Of a stretch of DNA of 64,000 bases, positions 47,455 to 57,452 are shown one piece after another. Position 1 is the first letter of the stretch; each line of letters opens with the position of its first letter. The position numbers and the translations under genes were made by a program. A model generated the notes under the pieces. It did not search any database, was not told where the DNA came from, and worked only from the letters and a program-made list of their open reading frames with translations. Source of the stretch: Stenotrophomonas sp. ESTM1D_MKCIP4_1 (GTDB taxonomy: Bacteria; Pseudomonadota; Gammaproteobacteria; Xanthomonadales; Xanthomonadaceae); NCBI RefSeq assembly GCF_003086895.1, contig NZ_CP026004.1, forward strand, positions 1,212,721 to 1,276,720, given 5' to 3'.

Positions 47455-48498
47455 ATGATTCCGTTGAAAACCCTTGGGCGCTGGTTGCGCCCGGGCCTGC
47501 TGCTGTCGTTGCTGGTGATGCTCACCGGTTGCGATGCAGTGGCCATCCTCAGTCCGAAGGGCCAGATCGGCCAGGATGAGAAGACCCTGCTGATCACGGC
47601 CACCGTGCTCATGCTGCTGGTCGTCATCCCGGTCATCATCATGACCCTGACCTTCGCGTGGAAGTATCGCGCCTCCAACACCAAGGCCCGCTACGAGCCG
47701 AAGTGGTCCCACTCGACGGCGATCGAGGTGGTGGTGTGGTCGATCCCGTGCATGATCGTGCTGGTCCTGGCGGTGCTGACCTGGCGGTCCTCGCACGCGC
47801 TTGACCCGTACAAGCCGCTGGAATCGGACGTCAAGCCGGTCACCATCGAGGCGATCTCGCTGGACTGGAAGTGGCTGTTCATCTATCCGGAAGAGAAGGT
47901 TGCGGTCGTCAACGAGATTAAGTTCCCGGTCAACACCCCGCTGAACTTCAAGATCACGTCCGACACGGTGATGAATGCGTTCTTCATCCCGCACCTGGGC
48001 AGCATGATCTATTCGATGGCGGCCATGGAGACCAAGCTTCACCTGATCGCCAACGAGACCGGTGAATTCCCGGGCATGTCCTCGCACTACAGCGGCCTGG
48101 GCTTCGCCAAGATGCATTTCACCGCCTATTCGGTCACCGATGCCGAGTACCGCCAGTGGCTGGACCAGGTCCGCGCCGGCAAGGAGACGCTGGACAAGGC
48201 CACCTTCAAGGCCCTGGGCGAAGCGAAGAACTCCGAGTGGTACCCGGTCACCTACTACGGCACGGTCGAGGAAGGCCTGTTCGACTGGGTGCTGGCCAAG
48301 CACATGGGTGACAACAAGCACTACGGCATGAAGCATTCCCACGCGGGTGCTGCTGCGGCAGATGCGGCCAGCCATGAAGCGCACGAGGGGCATGCCCCGA
48401 GCGACGCGCATGACTCCAAGGAATCCGGGAAGAACCTGGACGCCACCGAAGAACACGAACACGCTGGCCATGAAGGCCACATGGGTTCGGGAGAATGA
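47455..48498 (+). CDS. cyoA: Cytochrome bo quinol oxidase subunit II
   Basis: 347 residues. It starts as a lipoprotein ([16 protein letters not shown], lipobox LTGC), followed by two membrane helices and a cupredoxin domain. CuA-binding Cys and His ligands are absent, which marks a quinol rather than cytochrome c oxidase. Conserved text includes [20 protein letters not shown] and [18 protein letters not shown]. The C-terminus has a long His/Ala/Glu-rich tail ([20 protein letters not shown]). It is the first gene of cyoABCD and overlaps cyoB (ATGA). Confidence 0.95.
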   Translation: MIPLKTLGRWLRPGLLLSLLVMLTGCDAVAILSPKGQIGQDEKTLLITATVLMLLVVIPVIIMTLTFAWKYRASNTKARYEPKWSHSTAIEVVVWSIPCMIVLVLAVLTWRSSHALDPYKPLESDVKPVTIEAISLDWKWLFIYPEEKVAVVNEIKFPVNTPLNFKITSDTVMNAFFIPHLGSMIYSMAAMETKLHLIANETGEFPGMSSHYSGLGFAKMHFTAYSVTDAEYRQWLDQVRAGKETLDKATFKALGEAKNSEWYPVTYYGTVEEGLFDWVLAKHMGDNKHYGMKHSHAGAAAADAASHEAHEGHAPSDAHDSKESGKNLDATEEHEHAGHEGHMGSGE

Positions 48499-50498
48499 AC
48501 ATGCTGGGAAAACTCTCTCTTGAGTCGATCCCCCACGATCCGATCGTGCTGACCACCCTGGTCGGCGCGGTGCTGGGTGGCCTGGGCGTCATGGCCCTGG
48601 TCACCAAGTTCAAGCTGTGGGGCTATCTGTGGAAGGAGTGGTTCACCTCGGTGGACCACAAGAAGATCGGCGTGATGTACCTCATCGTCGCCTTCGTCAT
48701 GCTGCTGCGCGGTTTCTCCGACGCCATCATGATGCGTACCCAGCAGGCCATCGCCGTCGGCGGGTCCGAGGGTTACCTGCCGCCGCACCACTACGACCAG
48801 ATCTTCACCGCCCACGGCGTGATCATGATCTTCTTCGTGGCGATGCCGCTCATCACCGGCCTGATGAACCTGGCCGTGCCGCTGCAGATCGGTGCGCGCG
48901 ACGTCGCGTTCCCGTTCGTCAACTCGCTCAGCTTCTGGCTGTTCGTGTCCGGCGCGGTGCTGATCATGCTGTCGCTGTGGATCGGTGAATTCGCTGCCAC
49001 CGGCTGGCTGGCCTTCCCACCGTTGTCGGGTATCGAGTACAGCAACAATGTAGGTATGGACTACTACATATGGGGCCTACAGGTAGCGGGTCTGGGTACC
49101 ACGCTGAGTGGTATCAACTTCTTCATCACCATCTTGAAGATGCGCACCCCCAGCATGAAGCTGATGCAGATGCCGGTGTTCACCTGGACTGCCCTGGTGA
49201 CCAACGTGCTGATCGTCGCTGCCTTCCCGGTGCTGACCATCACCCTGGTGCTGCTGACCCTGGACCGTTACCTGGGTACGCACTTCTTCACCAATGACGG
49301 TGGCGGCAACGCCATGCTGTACATCAACCTGATCTGGATCTGGGGCCACCCGGAGGTGTACATCCTGGTCCTGCCGGCGTTCGGTGTGTTCTCCGAAGTC
49401 ATCGCGACCTTCTCGCGCAAGGCGCTGTTCGGCTACAAGGGCATGGTGTACGCCACCGCCTGCATCGGCGTGCTGTCGTTCATCGTGTGGCTGCACCACT
49501 TCTTCACCATGGGCTCGGGTGCCAACGTCAATGCCTTCTTCGGCATCACGACGATGATCATTTCGATTCCGACCGGCGTGAAGATCTTCAACTGGCTGTT
49601 CACCATGTTCCGCGGTCGCGTGCAGTTCACCACGCCCGTGCTGTGGACCATCGGCTTCATGGTCACCTTCACCATCGGCGGCATGACCGGCGTGATGCTG
49701 GCGATCCCGGCCATCGACTTCGTGCTGCACAACAGCCTGTTCCTGATCGCCCACTTCCACAACGTCATCATCGGCGGCGTGGTGTTCGGCATGTTCGCCG
49801 GCATCACCTACTGGTGGCCGAAGATGTTCGGCTTCCGCCTGAACGAGTTCTGGGGCAAGTGCGCGTTCTGGTGCTGGTTCATCGGCTTCTACGTGACCTT
49901 CATGCCGATGTACGTGCTGGGCTTCATGGGCATGACCCGTCGTCTGCAGAGCACCGTGAACCCGGCCTACGAGCCGTTCCTGCTGGTGGCCGCTGTGGGC
50001 GCCTTCATCGTGGGTGCCGGCATCCTGTGCCAGATCATCCAGGTGGCCGTGTCCATCCGCGACCGCAAGAAGACCGCCGACCTGACCGGCGACCCGTGGG
50101 ATGCCCGTACGCTGGAGTGGGAAACCTCTTCGCCGCCGGCCTTCTACAACTTCGGCACCCTGCCGGAAGTCACCGAGCTGGACGATTTCTGGGAGCGCAA
50201 GCAGCGTGGTGAAGCCTGGCCGAAGCCGGCCAAGTACACCGACATCCACATGCCGCGCAACACCGGCACCGGTGTGGTGATCGGCGCCTTCAGCCTGGTG
50301 TTCGGCTTCGCGATGATCTGGCACATCTGGTGGCTGGCCATCGTTGGCTTCGTCGGCATGATCGCCACGTTCATCTACCGCACCTTCGACCAGGACGTGG
50401 ACTACTGGGTCCCGGCCGCCGAGGTGGAACGCATCGAGAACGAACACCGCAAGCACCTGGAATCCCAGGGCCTGGTGAAGTCGGAGCTGAAGGCATGA
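48495..50498 (+). CDS. cyoB: Cytochrome bo quinol oxidase subunit I
   Basis: 667 residues. The catalytic heme-copper subunit. Landmarks are [16 protein letters not shown], the low-spin heme His in [14 protein letters not shown], the CuB-Tyr motif [14 protein letters not shown], the CuB histidines in VWLHHFF, and [10 protein letters not shown] for the high-spin heme. It reduces oxygen to water with quinol as donor and pumps protons. It overlaps both neighbours by 4 bases. Confidence 0.98.
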   Translation: MNMLGKLSLESIPHDPIVLTTLVGAVLGGLGVMALVTKFKLWGYLWKEWFTSVDHKKIGVMYLIVAFVMLLRGFSDAIMMRTQQAIAVGGSEGYLPPHHYDQIFTAHGVIMIFFVAMPLITGLMNLAVPLQIGARDVAFPFVNSLSFWLFVSGAVLIMLSLWIGEFAATGWLAFPPLSGIEYSNNVGMDYYIWGLQVAGLGTTLSGINFFITILKMRTPSMKLMQMPVFTWTALVTNVLIVAAFPVLTITLVLLTLDRYLGTHFFTNDGGGNAMLYINLIWIWGHPEVYILVLPAFGVFSEVIATFSRKALFGYKGMVYATACIGVLSFIVWLHHFFTMGSGANVNAFFGITTMIISIPTGVKIFNWLFTMFRGRVQFTTPVLWTIGFMVTFTIGGMTGVMLAIPAIDFVLHNSLFLIAHFHNVIIGGVVFGMFAGITYWWPKMFGFRLNEFWGKCAFWCWFIGFYVTFMPMYVLGFMGMTRRLQSTVNPAYEPFLLVAAVGAFIVGAGILCQIIQVAVSIRDRKKTADLTGDPWDARTLEWETSSPPAFYNFGTLPEVTELDDFWERKQRGEAWPKPAKYTDIHMPRNTGTGVVIGAFSLVFGFAMIWHIWWLAIVGFVGMIATFIYRTFDQDVDYWVPAAEVERIENEHRKHLESQGLVKSELKA

Positions 50499-51133
50499 GC
50501 ACCAATACCTCGACCCTGAGCCACGGGCACGCCGCACACGCGGCGGCCCATGGCCATGACGACCACGAGCACCACGACACCGGCGGCAACACCGTCTTCG
50601 GTTTCTGGGTGTACCTGATGAGCGACTGCCTCATCTTCGCCTCGCTGTTTGCCACCTACGTGGTGCTGGCCGGCGGCACCGATGGTGGCCCCGGCCCGAA
50701 GGACCTGTTCGAGCTGCCGTTCGTGGCGTGGGAAACCGCGCTGCTGTTGACCTCGTCGCTGACCTTCGGCCTGGGCATGATCGCCATGCACCGCAAGCAG
50801 GTTGGCCAGATGTTCCTGTGGCTGGCGGTCACCTGGCTGCTGGGCTTCGGCTTCATGTGCATGGAAGTCTATGAATTCCATCACCTGATCCATCAGGGCT
50901 ATGGTCCGGACCGCAGTGCCTTCCTGTCGGCGTTCTTCGCGCTGGTGGGTACCCACGGTCTGCACGTCAGCGCCGGCCTGCTGTGGCTGCTGGTGATGTT
51001 CGTGCAGCTGAAGAAGTACGGCCTGACCCCGACCAACAAGACCCGCATGGCGTGCCTGAGCCTGTTCTGGCACTTCCTGGATCTCATCTGGATTGGCGTG
51101 TTCTCCGTCATCTACCTCAATGGAGCGCTGTAA
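50495..51133 (+). CDS. cyoC: Cytochrome bo quinol oxidase subunit III
   Basis: 212 residues with five membrane helices. It starts with a His-rich cytoplasmic segment ([19 protein letters not shown]) and continues [20 protein letters not shown] and [10 protein letters not shown], both typical of CyoC. The ATG at 50495 overlaps the cyoB stop (ATGA), and the stop shares a base with cyoD (TAATG). Confidence 0.97.
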   Translation: MSTNTSTLSHGHAAHAAAHGHDDHEHHDTGGNTVFGFWVYLMSDCLIFASLFATYVVLAGGTDGGPGPKDLFELPFVAWETALLLTSSLTFGLGMIAMHRKQVGQMFLWLAVTWLLGFGFMCMEVYEFHHLIHQGYGPDRSAFLSAFFALVGTHGLHVSAGLLWLLVMFVQLKKYGLTPTNKTRMACLSLFWHFLDLIWIGVFSVIYLNGAL

Positions 51134-51474
51134 TGGCACATGACAACCATGCACACGACCACGCAGCGGGTGGCGAAAGCCACGGCAGCGTCAAGTCGTA
51201 CCTGATCGGCTTCGTGCTGGCGGTGGTGCTGACCGTCATCCCGTTCTGGGTGGTGATGTCGGGCGACTTCTCGCGCACCGTCAGCGGTGTGGTCATCGCG
51301 GTGACCGCGGTGCTGCAGATGCTGGTGCACCTGGTGTTCTTCCTGCACCTGGACCGCTCGTCGGAAAGCCGCTGGAACGTCAACGCTGCGGCCTTCACCA
51401 TCGTGGTGATCGGCATCATCGTGGTCGGTACCCTGTGGGTCATGCACAACATGAACGTGCACATGATGCACTGA
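51133..51474 (+). CDS. cyoD: Cytochrome bo quinol oxidase subunit IV
   Basis: 113 residues with three membrane helices and a His-rich start (HDNHAHDHAAGGESHG). Typical text is SYLIGFVLAVVLTVIPFWVV and LQMLVHLVFFLHLD. It is the last gene of the operon; cyoE (heme O synthase) does not follow. Confidence 0.96.
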   Translation: MAHDNHAHDHAAGGESHGSVKSYLIGFVLAVVLTVIPFWVVMSGDFSRTVSGVVIAVTAVLQMLVHLVFFLHLDRSSESRWNVNAAAFTIVVIGIIVVGTLWVMHNMNVHMMH

Positions 51475-51498
51475 CGTCTACGCGACGTTGCCACAAAC

Positions 51499-51531
51499 AA
51501 AAAGGCCGCCCTCAGGGGCGGCCTTTTTGTT
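51499..51531 (+). terminator. Terminator of cyoABCD
   Basis: AAAAAGGCCGCC-CTCAG-GGGCGGCCTTTTT has an A-run, GC stem and T-run, 25 bases after the cyoD stop. It is probably bidirectional. Confidence 0.93.
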
Positions 51532-51548
51532 TATCGCCGCAGGGTCAG

Positions 51549-51598
51549 GTAGTGCCGGCCGCTGGCCGGCAACAGTAGATCCACGCCATGCGTGGATG
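51549..51598. repeat. Two direct SMAG units with different stems
   Basis: GTAGTGCCGGCCGCTGGCCG is directly followed by GTAGATCCACGCCATGCGTG. A third, inverted unit (CAGCCGGCCAGCGGCCGGCT plus CTAC) is at 51651-51674, behind the GGGGTC palindrome. Confidence 0.87.
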
Positions 51599-51608
51599 AA
51601 TCGCCGCG

Positions 51609-51647
51609 GGGGTCAGAGCCCTTTCCTGCGGAAAGGGATCCGACCCC
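51609..51647. repeat. GGGGTC...GACCCC palindrome, copy 4
   Basis: GGGGTCAGAGCCCTTTCC and GGAAAGGGATCCGACCCC form a 39-bp palindrome nested between SMAG units. Like copy 1 it pairs AGAGCC with GGATCC imperfectly. Confidence 0.82.
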
Positions 51648-51680
51648 AAGCAGCCGGCCAGCGGCCGGCTCTACCGCGTT

Positions 51681-53738
51681 TCAACCCACCTTGAGCAGGA
51701 ACTCGTCCGGGTCCATCGGCCGGCCCAGGTGGTACCCCTGCAGCTGGTCGCAGCCCAATCCACTCAGGTACTCCTGCTGCTCGCGCGTTTCCACGCCTTC
51801 AGCCACGACCTGCAGCTGCAACGAACGCCCCAGCGCCACGATCGACGAGACGATGGCGGCGTCTTCGGCGTTCTGTTCCAGATCGCGCACGAACGCACGG
51901 TCGATCTTCAGTTCGGTGGCCGGCATGCGCTTCAGGTACAGCAGGCTGGAATAGCCGGTACCAAAATCATCAATGGAGATATGCACGCCCATCGCGGTGA
52001 GGTCGTTGAGGATGGCCAGACTGGCTTCCACGTCCTTCATCGCGGTGGTTTCGGTGATCTCCAGCGTCAGCCGGTCCGGGGCGATCGCATGGCGGGACAG
52101 CACGTCACGCACGTTGTCCACCAGCGACGGCGAGGAGAACTGCAGCGGCGAGAGGTTCACCGCCATCGTCCATTCCGGGTGCCCCGAATCGTGCCATTCG
52201 CGCAGCTGCGCGCAGGCCTGGTCCAGCACCCAATCGCCGATGGGCAGGATCAGTCCGCTGCGTTCGGCGATGGGAATGAACACATCCGGGCCGAGCATGC
52301 CCAGCTCCGGGTGCTGCCAGCGCAGCAGGGCCTCGGCGCCGACGGCCGGCGTACCGGCGGCGACGAACTTGGGTTGGTAGTGCAGGCGCAGTTCGCCGCG
52401 GTCGGCGGCGCGGCGCAGATCCTGCAGCAGCCGCAGCTGGCGGTTGGCACTGACCTGCATCGAGGGGGTGAAGAAGGTATAGCCGTTCCGGCCGCCATCC
52501 TTGGTGTGGTACATCGCCGCGTCGGCGTGCGCCATCAGCTCACGTTCGGTGGTGGCGTCGTCCGGGTACAGCGCAATGCCAAGGCTGGCACTGACCTGCA
52601 GTTCGGCGGCGTCGATCAGGAACGGTTCGGCCACGGCCGCGATGATGCGCTCGGCCACCACCACCGCATCATCGGGTTCGTCGATGGCCAGCACGATGAC
52701 GAACTCATCGCCGCCCAGCCGGGCGAAGGTGTCCTGCGGGCGCAGCAGACTGCTCACGCGTTCGCTCATGCGCACCAGCAGGCGGTCGCCCAGCTGGTGA
52801 CCATAGGCATCGTTGACGGCCTTGAAGCCGTCCAGATCGCAGAACATCACGGCCAGGCCGTGGTTGCGCCGCCGTGCCTTCTCGATGTGCTGCTCGATGC
52901 GGTCCTGCAGCAGCATGCGGTTGGGCAGCTGGGTGAGCGGATCGTGCAGGGCGGCCTGCAGCAGCTTGTCGTTGGCCTTTTCCAGCGATTCGGCCAGCAG
53001 GCCAGTGCGCTCGCGCATCTGCCGGTCGAACAGCGAGGCGACCAGGGCGATGCCGATGGTGCCCAGGGTGGTGACGATGACCAGCACCGCCAGCCAGCGG
53101 CTGTCGATACCGCCACCGATCACCGCGCCGCAGATGCTGCCTTCCGGGAAGCGCGCCGCCGCCATGCCGGTGTAATGCATGCCGACGATGGCCAGGCCCA
53201 TCACCAGCGAGGCCAGCAGGCGCAGGCGGAAGGTGCGCTCACCCTCCTTGCGCAGGCGGAAGGCGATCCACAGCGCGGCACCGGCCGCGCCGATGGCAAT
53301 GAGAATGGAGGCGGCGAACCACAGCGGGTCATAGTCGATGCCCGGCTGCATGCGCATCGCGGCCATGCCGAGGTAGTGCATGGTGGCGATGCCCAGGCCC
53401 ATCAGCACCGCACCGGCCAGCAGCCGGCGGCGCGGCAGCTGCGGGCGCGAGACCAGCCACAGCGCGTAGGCCGAGGCGCCGACCGACACCGCCAGCGAGT
53501 ACAGGGTGATGGCCAGGTCGTAGCCGATCGGGATGGGCAGGTTGAAGGCCAGCATGCCCACGAAGTGCATGGACCAGATGCCCAGGCCCATGGCCGTGGC
53601 GCCGCCGGTCAGCCACCAGCGCGCCACCCGGCCCTCGGTCGTGGCCAGGCGGCCGGTCATGTCCAGTGCGGTATAGGACGCCAGCATGGCGACCAGCAGC
53701 GAGAAAACAACCAGACTCTGGCTGTAGGTGCCAGTCAT
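51681..53738 (-). CDS. MHYT-GGDEF-EAL cyclic-di-GMP protein
   Basis: 685 residues. An N-terminal MHYT sensor (seven helices; motifs MHFVGM, MHYLGM, MHYTGM), proposed to bind copper and sense gas or redox state, is followed by GGDEF (DPLTQLPNRMLLQDRI, ARLGGDEFVIVLA) and EAL (GAEALLRWQHPELGML, IDDFGTGYSSLLYLKRMP, QGYHLGRPM) domains. Both active-site motifs GGDEF and EAL are intact, so it may make or degrade c-di-GMP. ATG at 53738 starts the sensor. Confidence 0.95.
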   Translation of the reverse strand: MTGTYSQSLVVFSLLVAMLASYTALDMTGRLATTEGRVARWWLTGGATAMGLGIWSMHFVGMLAFNLPIPIGYDLAITLYSLAVSVGASAYALWLVSRPQLPRRRLLAGAVLMGLGIATMHYLGMAAMRMQPGIDYDPLWFAASILIAIGAAGAALWIAFRLRKEGERTFRLRLLASLVMGLAIVGMHYTGMAAARFPEGSICGAVIGGGIDSRWLAVLVIVTTLGTIGIALVASLFDRQMRERTGLLAESLEKANDKLLQAALHDPLTQLPNRMLLQDRIEQHIEKARRRNHGLAVMFCDLDGFKAVNDAYGHQLGDRLLVRMSERVSSLLRPQDTFARLGGDEFVIVLAIDEPDDAVVVAERIIAAVAEPFLIDAAELQVSASLGIALYPDDATTERELMAHADAAMYHTKDGGRNGYTFFTPSMQVSANRQLRLLQDLRRAADRGELRLHYQPKFVAAGTPAVGAEALLRWQHPELGMLGPDVFIPIAERSGLILPIGDWVLDQACAQLREWHDSGHPEWTMAVNLSPLQFSSPSLVDNVRDVLSRHAIAPDRLTLEITETTAMKDVEASLAILNDLTAMGVHISIDDFGTGYSSLLYLKRMPATELKIDRAFVRDLEQNAEDAAIVSSIVALGRSLQLQVVAEGVETREQQEYLSGLGCDQLQGYHLGRPMDPDEFLLKVG

Positions 53739-53941
53739 TGAGGGTCCTTCGGGGGCGGTAATGGGGGCGTAGCGGCGCGGACTATAGCGGCTGCTCGGTG
53801 CTGAACCTTAGAGCAAAAAAGTGTGACGTTCATCTCATAGTCGAAGATGTCATCACCGGGCCGCCCTTATGCCGGCGGTCGCAGCGCCTGCGACGGGCCT
53901 CGGCTATCCTCCTTCACCTCCCCGCACCGAAGTCCTTCCCC

Positions 53942-55321
53942 ATGGCCAAAGCCCGCCTCACTGCCTATGTCTGCAACGAATGCGGCGCCGAATACAGCAA
54001 GTGGCAGGGGCAGTGCACCGAGTGCAACGCGTGGAACTCCCTGTCGGAAATCGTGCTGGAGAGCGCGGCGGCGGCCAAGGCACCTGCGTCGCGACGGGCG
54101 GGCTGGGCCGGCAAGATCGATCCGCCGAAGGTCACCGCCCTGAAAGATGTGGAGCAGACCGAGCACCGTCGGGTCAGTACCGGCATCGGTGAGTTCGACC
54201 GCGTGCTGGGCGGCGGCCTGGTCGAGGGCGCGGTGGTGCTGGTCGGCGGCGACCCGGGCATCGGCAAGTCCACCCTGCTGCTGCAGGCGGTGGCGAAGAT
54301 GGCCGCCGTGCTGCCGGTGCTGTACGTCACCGGCGAAGAATCGCTGGCCCAGGTGGCTGGCCGCGCGCACCGGCTGGAACTGCCGCTGGACGGGGTCAAT
54401 GCGCTGGCCGAGACGGGCGTCGAATCGATCCTGCAGCACGCGGCCAAGGCCGGCCCGCGGTTGATCGTGGCCGATTCGGTGCAGACCCTGTGGACCGAAA
54501 CCCTCACCGCCGCGCCCGGCTCGGTCAGCCAGGTGCGCGAGAGCGCCGCGCGGCTGGTGCGGTTCGCCAAGGAAACCGGCACCGCCGTGTTCCTGGTCGG
54601 CCACGTCACCAAGGAAGGCGGCATCGCCGGCCCGCGCGTGCTCGAACACATGGTGGATGCCGTGCTCTATTTCGAGGGCGAGAGCGGCAGCCGCTTCCGC
54701 CTGCTGCGCGCGTTCAAGAACCGCTTTGGCGCGGTCAACGAACTGGGCGTGTTTGCCATGGGCGACAAGGGCCTGAAGGAAGTCTCCAATCCTTCGGCCA
54801 TTTTCCTGTCCGGTGCCAGCACCCACCAGCCGGGCAGCTGCGTGATGGTCACCCGTGAGGGCACCCGCCCGTTGTTGGTGGAGGTACAGGCGCTGGTGGA
54901 TGCCTCGCCGTTGTCCAACCCAAGGCGTGTCGCAGTTGGCCTGGAGCAGAACCGGCTGGCCATGCTGCTGGCGGTGCTGCACCGCCATGGTGGCGTGCTG
55001 GTGGGCGACCAGGACGTGTTCGTGAATGTCGTCGGCGGCATCCGCGTGCAGGAAACCGCCGCCGATCTGCCGGTGCTGCTGGCCGTGCTGTCATCGCTGC
55101 AGGATCGGCCGCTGGCGGAAAAGACCATTGCCTTTGGCGAAGTGGGTCTCTCTGGCGAGATCCGCCCGGTGCCCAACGGTGAAGACCGCCTGCGCGAGGC
55201 CGCCACCCATGGCTTCAAGCGCGCCATCGTGCCCAAGGCCAATGCCCCGAAGGGCGGCAGCGTGAAGGGCATGGAAGTGATCGCGGTCGAGCGCCTGTCC
55301 GAGGCGATCGACGCGGCGTGA
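53942..55321 (+). CDS. radA: DNA repair protein RadA
   Basis: 459 residues. An N-terminal C4 zinc finger (CNECGAEYSKWQ, CTECNAW) precedes a RecA-like core with Walker A GGDPGIGKSTLLLQ and the RadA motif FKNRFG. The C-terminal Lon-like domain has AFGEVGLSGEIRPV. It promotes branch migration in recombination. ATG at 53942 was chosen because it begins the conserved zinc finger. Confidence 0.97.
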   Translation: MAKARLTAYVCNECGAEYSKWQGQCTECNAWNSLSEIVLESAAAAKAPASRRAGWAGKIDPPKVTALKDVEQTEHRRVSTGIGEFDRVLGGGLVEGAVVLVGGDPGIGKSTLLLQAVAKMAAVLPVLYVTGEESLAQVAGRAHRLELPLDGVNALAETGVESILQHAAKAGPRLIVADSVQTLWTETLTAAPGSVSQVRESAARLVRFAKETGTAVFLVGHVTKEGGIAGPRVLEHMVDAVLYFEGESGSRFRLLRAFKNRFGAVNELGVFAMGDKGLKEVSNPSAIFLSGASTHQPGSCVMVTREGTRPLLVEVQALVDASPLSNPRRVAVGLEQNRLAMLLAVLHRHGGVLVGDQDVFVNVVGGIRVQETAADLPVLLAVLSSLQDRPLAEKTIAFGEVGLSGEIRPVPNGEDRLREAATHGFKRAIVPKANAPKGGSVKGMEVIAVERLSEAIDAA

Positions 55322-55331
55322 CCCCCGTTAT

Positions 55332-55438
55332 GTAGAGCCGAGCCCACGCTCGGCTGCTTTTCGCCGTGTGTAGAGTCGAGCTTGCTCGACTGCCTTTCCG
55401 TATCGAAGCCAACAGCAGTCGAGCAAGCTCGACTCTAC
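55332..55438. repeat. Three SMAG units after radA
   Basis: GTAGAGCCGAGCCCACGCTC, then GTAGAGTCGAGCTTGCTCGA, and finally the inverted AGTCGAGCAAGCTCGACTCT with CTAC. The stretch AGCCAACAGCAGTCGAGCAA before the last unit is repeated at 63277-63296, where it is interrupted by the IS110 element. Confidence 0.88.
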
Positions 55439-55538
55439 ACAGCGCGCAGCACAGCAACAGTCAGGTGCCCTGTGCTAGCTTCTCCGGCTCGACGAAGGCG
55501 CCCCGTGGCGCCTTGTGTGGCAAGGAGTAATCGATTTC

Positions 55539-57395
55539 ATGCAGGACCCGACGCTCAGCACCCCCGCCGCCGAAATCCGCCGCGCAGGGGTCGATCTCAA
55601 TGGACTGATGACGGTGCTGGGCAAGCACCTGTATTCCACCCCGATGGTGGCCCTGCGCGAGCTGGTGCAGAACGCGCACGATTCGATCATCCGCCGCCGC
55701 ATCGAACAGCCGGGGGCCGAACTGCCCTCGCGTATTTCGGTGCAGGTGGATGCTGCGGCCGGCGTGCTGCGCATCACCGACACCGGCGCCGGCCTGACCC
55801 GCCAGGAAATCCACGATTACCTGGCCACCGTCGGTGTGGGCTACACCCGTGGCCTGCGCCAGGGCGGTGACGATGAGGATGGCCTGATCGGCATGTTCGG
55901 CCTGGGCTTCCTGTCGGCCTTCGTGCTGGCACGCCGGGTGAGCGTGCGGACCACGTCCTACCAGACGCCGGAGCTGGGCCACCTGTACGTGTCCAGCAAC
56001 GCCGAGCAGTACACCGTCAGCGAAGTGCCGGCGCGCGCCGTCGGCACCGAGGTGGAACTGGAACTGCATGCGGATTTCCTGCCGCTGGCCAACGAGGCGC
56101 GCCTGTATGAGGTGCTGGGCCGCTACTGCGCGCTTCTGTCCGAGCCGATCTTCATCGGCGCCGCCAGCGAAGCGCTGAACCCCGAACCGCCACCGTGGCG
56201 CGGGCAGGGCGAGGTGGCGCTGCATCCGGTGCAGGCGCGCCGCCAGGCACTGCAGTTTGCCGCGCGCTTCGAGCACGACTTCGAGCCCATCGTGACCGTG
56301 CCGCTGCGCGCCGATGCCGACAGCGATGCCACTGGCATGCTGTGGGTGCAGGATGGCGCGACCTACGGCACCAGTGACAACCGCAATCTGTCGGTGTTCG
56401 TGCGCGGCATGCTGCTCGATGATGATGCGCGTGACCTGCTGCCGCCGTGGGCGGGCTTCATCGGCGGCGTGATCGAATCCTCGCGCCTGACTCCCACCGC
56501 CAGCCGCGAGGACCTGCAGCGCGACGACCAGTACCGCGCCGTGCAGCATGCGCTGCTGGAGGCGCTGATCGATGGCCTGGCCGAGGTGGCGCGGCAGCAG
56601 CCCGAAGCGTGGCGACGCGTGCTGGCCCGCCACAACGAAGCGCTGCTGGGTGCGGCCTTGTGCGATGAACGCCTGTTCGAGCTGCTGCTGGAACACGTGC
56701 GCGTGCCGACCTCGCAGGGCGACCTGCCGGCCAGCGCGCTGCCCGCACGCGGTGCGGTGCACGTGATTCTCGACAACGGTGGCGGCTTCGAGGAAATGCT
56801 GTTCCGCGCGATGGGGGTGCCGGTCGCGCACGGTCATCGCTATGCGGTGGTGCCGTTCCTGCGCCGCTGGACCCAGGCCAAGGGCCTGCGCCTGGTCGAG
56901 CTGGGTACCGAACAGGGCAACCGCGCATTGTTCCGTACCGATGACAGCCTGGATGCGGCGCAGCTGGCCTGGCTGGGCGAACATCTGGGTGATGGCGAGC
57001 AGCTGCTGCCGGCCCGCTTCAGCCCCGAAGCACTGCCGGTAGTGGTGGTGCCCGACCGCGAGGCCGAGCTGAAGCAGCGCCTGGAAGACGATGAGAACGA
57101 CAAGCGCGTGTCGATGGCCGCGCTGCGCCTGGCCCGCCAGTTCACCGCGCGCATCGAAGCGCGCGCACCGTCGCGGCTCTACCTCAACCTGGACAACCCG
57201 GCCGTGCAGGCGCTGCTGCAGGCCCAGCGTGATGGGCACGCGCAGGCGCCAGCCGCTGCACGCCTGCTGCGTTCGCTGAAGATCATCGTCTCCGCACAGG
57301 GCCGCCCGCTGGCCCGCGGCGCGGCCACGCCCGGCCCGGATCTCAACGGCGCCTTCAGCGAGATTGCGGCCGCGCTGCAGCAGATGCTGCGCTGA
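55539..57395 (+). CDS. Hsp90-family ATPase, divergent from HtpG
   Basis: 618 residues. The GHKL ATPase motifs of Hsp90 are clear: N box ALRELVQNAHDSIIRRR, G1 box RITDTGAGL, lid/G2 box IGMFGLGFLSAFVLARRVSV and G3 VGTEVELEL. The middle domain keeps FVRGMLLDDDARDLLPPWAG and VIESSRLTPTASREDLQRD, as in HtpG. The C-terminal part (about 400-618) has little resemblance to HtpG. AAGGAG lies 11 bases before ATG 55539. It forms a likely operon with the next gene, 57 bases away. A chaperone role is inferred from the fold; clients are unknown. Confidence 0.88.
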   Translation: MQDPTLSTPAAEIRRAGVDLNGLMTVLGKHLYSTPMVALRELVQNAHDSIIRRRIEQPGAELPSRISVQVDAAAGVLRITDTGAGLTRQEIHDYLATVGVGYTRGLRQGGDDEDGLIGMFGLGFLSAFVLARRVSVRTTSYQTPELGHLYVSSNAEQYTVSEVPARAVGTEVELELHADFLPLANEARLYEVLGRYCALLSEPIFIGAASEALNPEPPPWRGQGEVALHPVQARRQALQFAARFEHDFEPIVTVPLRADADSDATGMLWVQDGATYGTSDNRNLSVFVRGMLLDDDARDLLPPWAGFIGGVIESSRLTPTASREDLQRDDQYRAVQHALLEALIDGLAEVARQQPEAWRRVLARHNEALLGAALCDERLFELLLEHVRVPTSQGDLPASALPARGAVHVILDNGGGFEEMLFRAMGVPVAHGHRYAVVPFLRRWTQAKGLRLVELGTEQGNRALFRTDDSLDAAQLAWLGEHLGDGEQLLPARFSPEALPVVVVPDREAELKQRLEDDENDKRVSMAALRLARQFTARIEARAPSRLYLNLDNPAVQALLQAQRDGHAQAPAAARLLRSLKIIVSAQGRPLARGAATPGPDLNGAFSEIAAALQQMLR

Positions 57396-57452
57396 CCACC
57401 GCTACACACTTTCTCTCATCCAGCCTCACGCTAGACAGGAGCACCAACCCCC

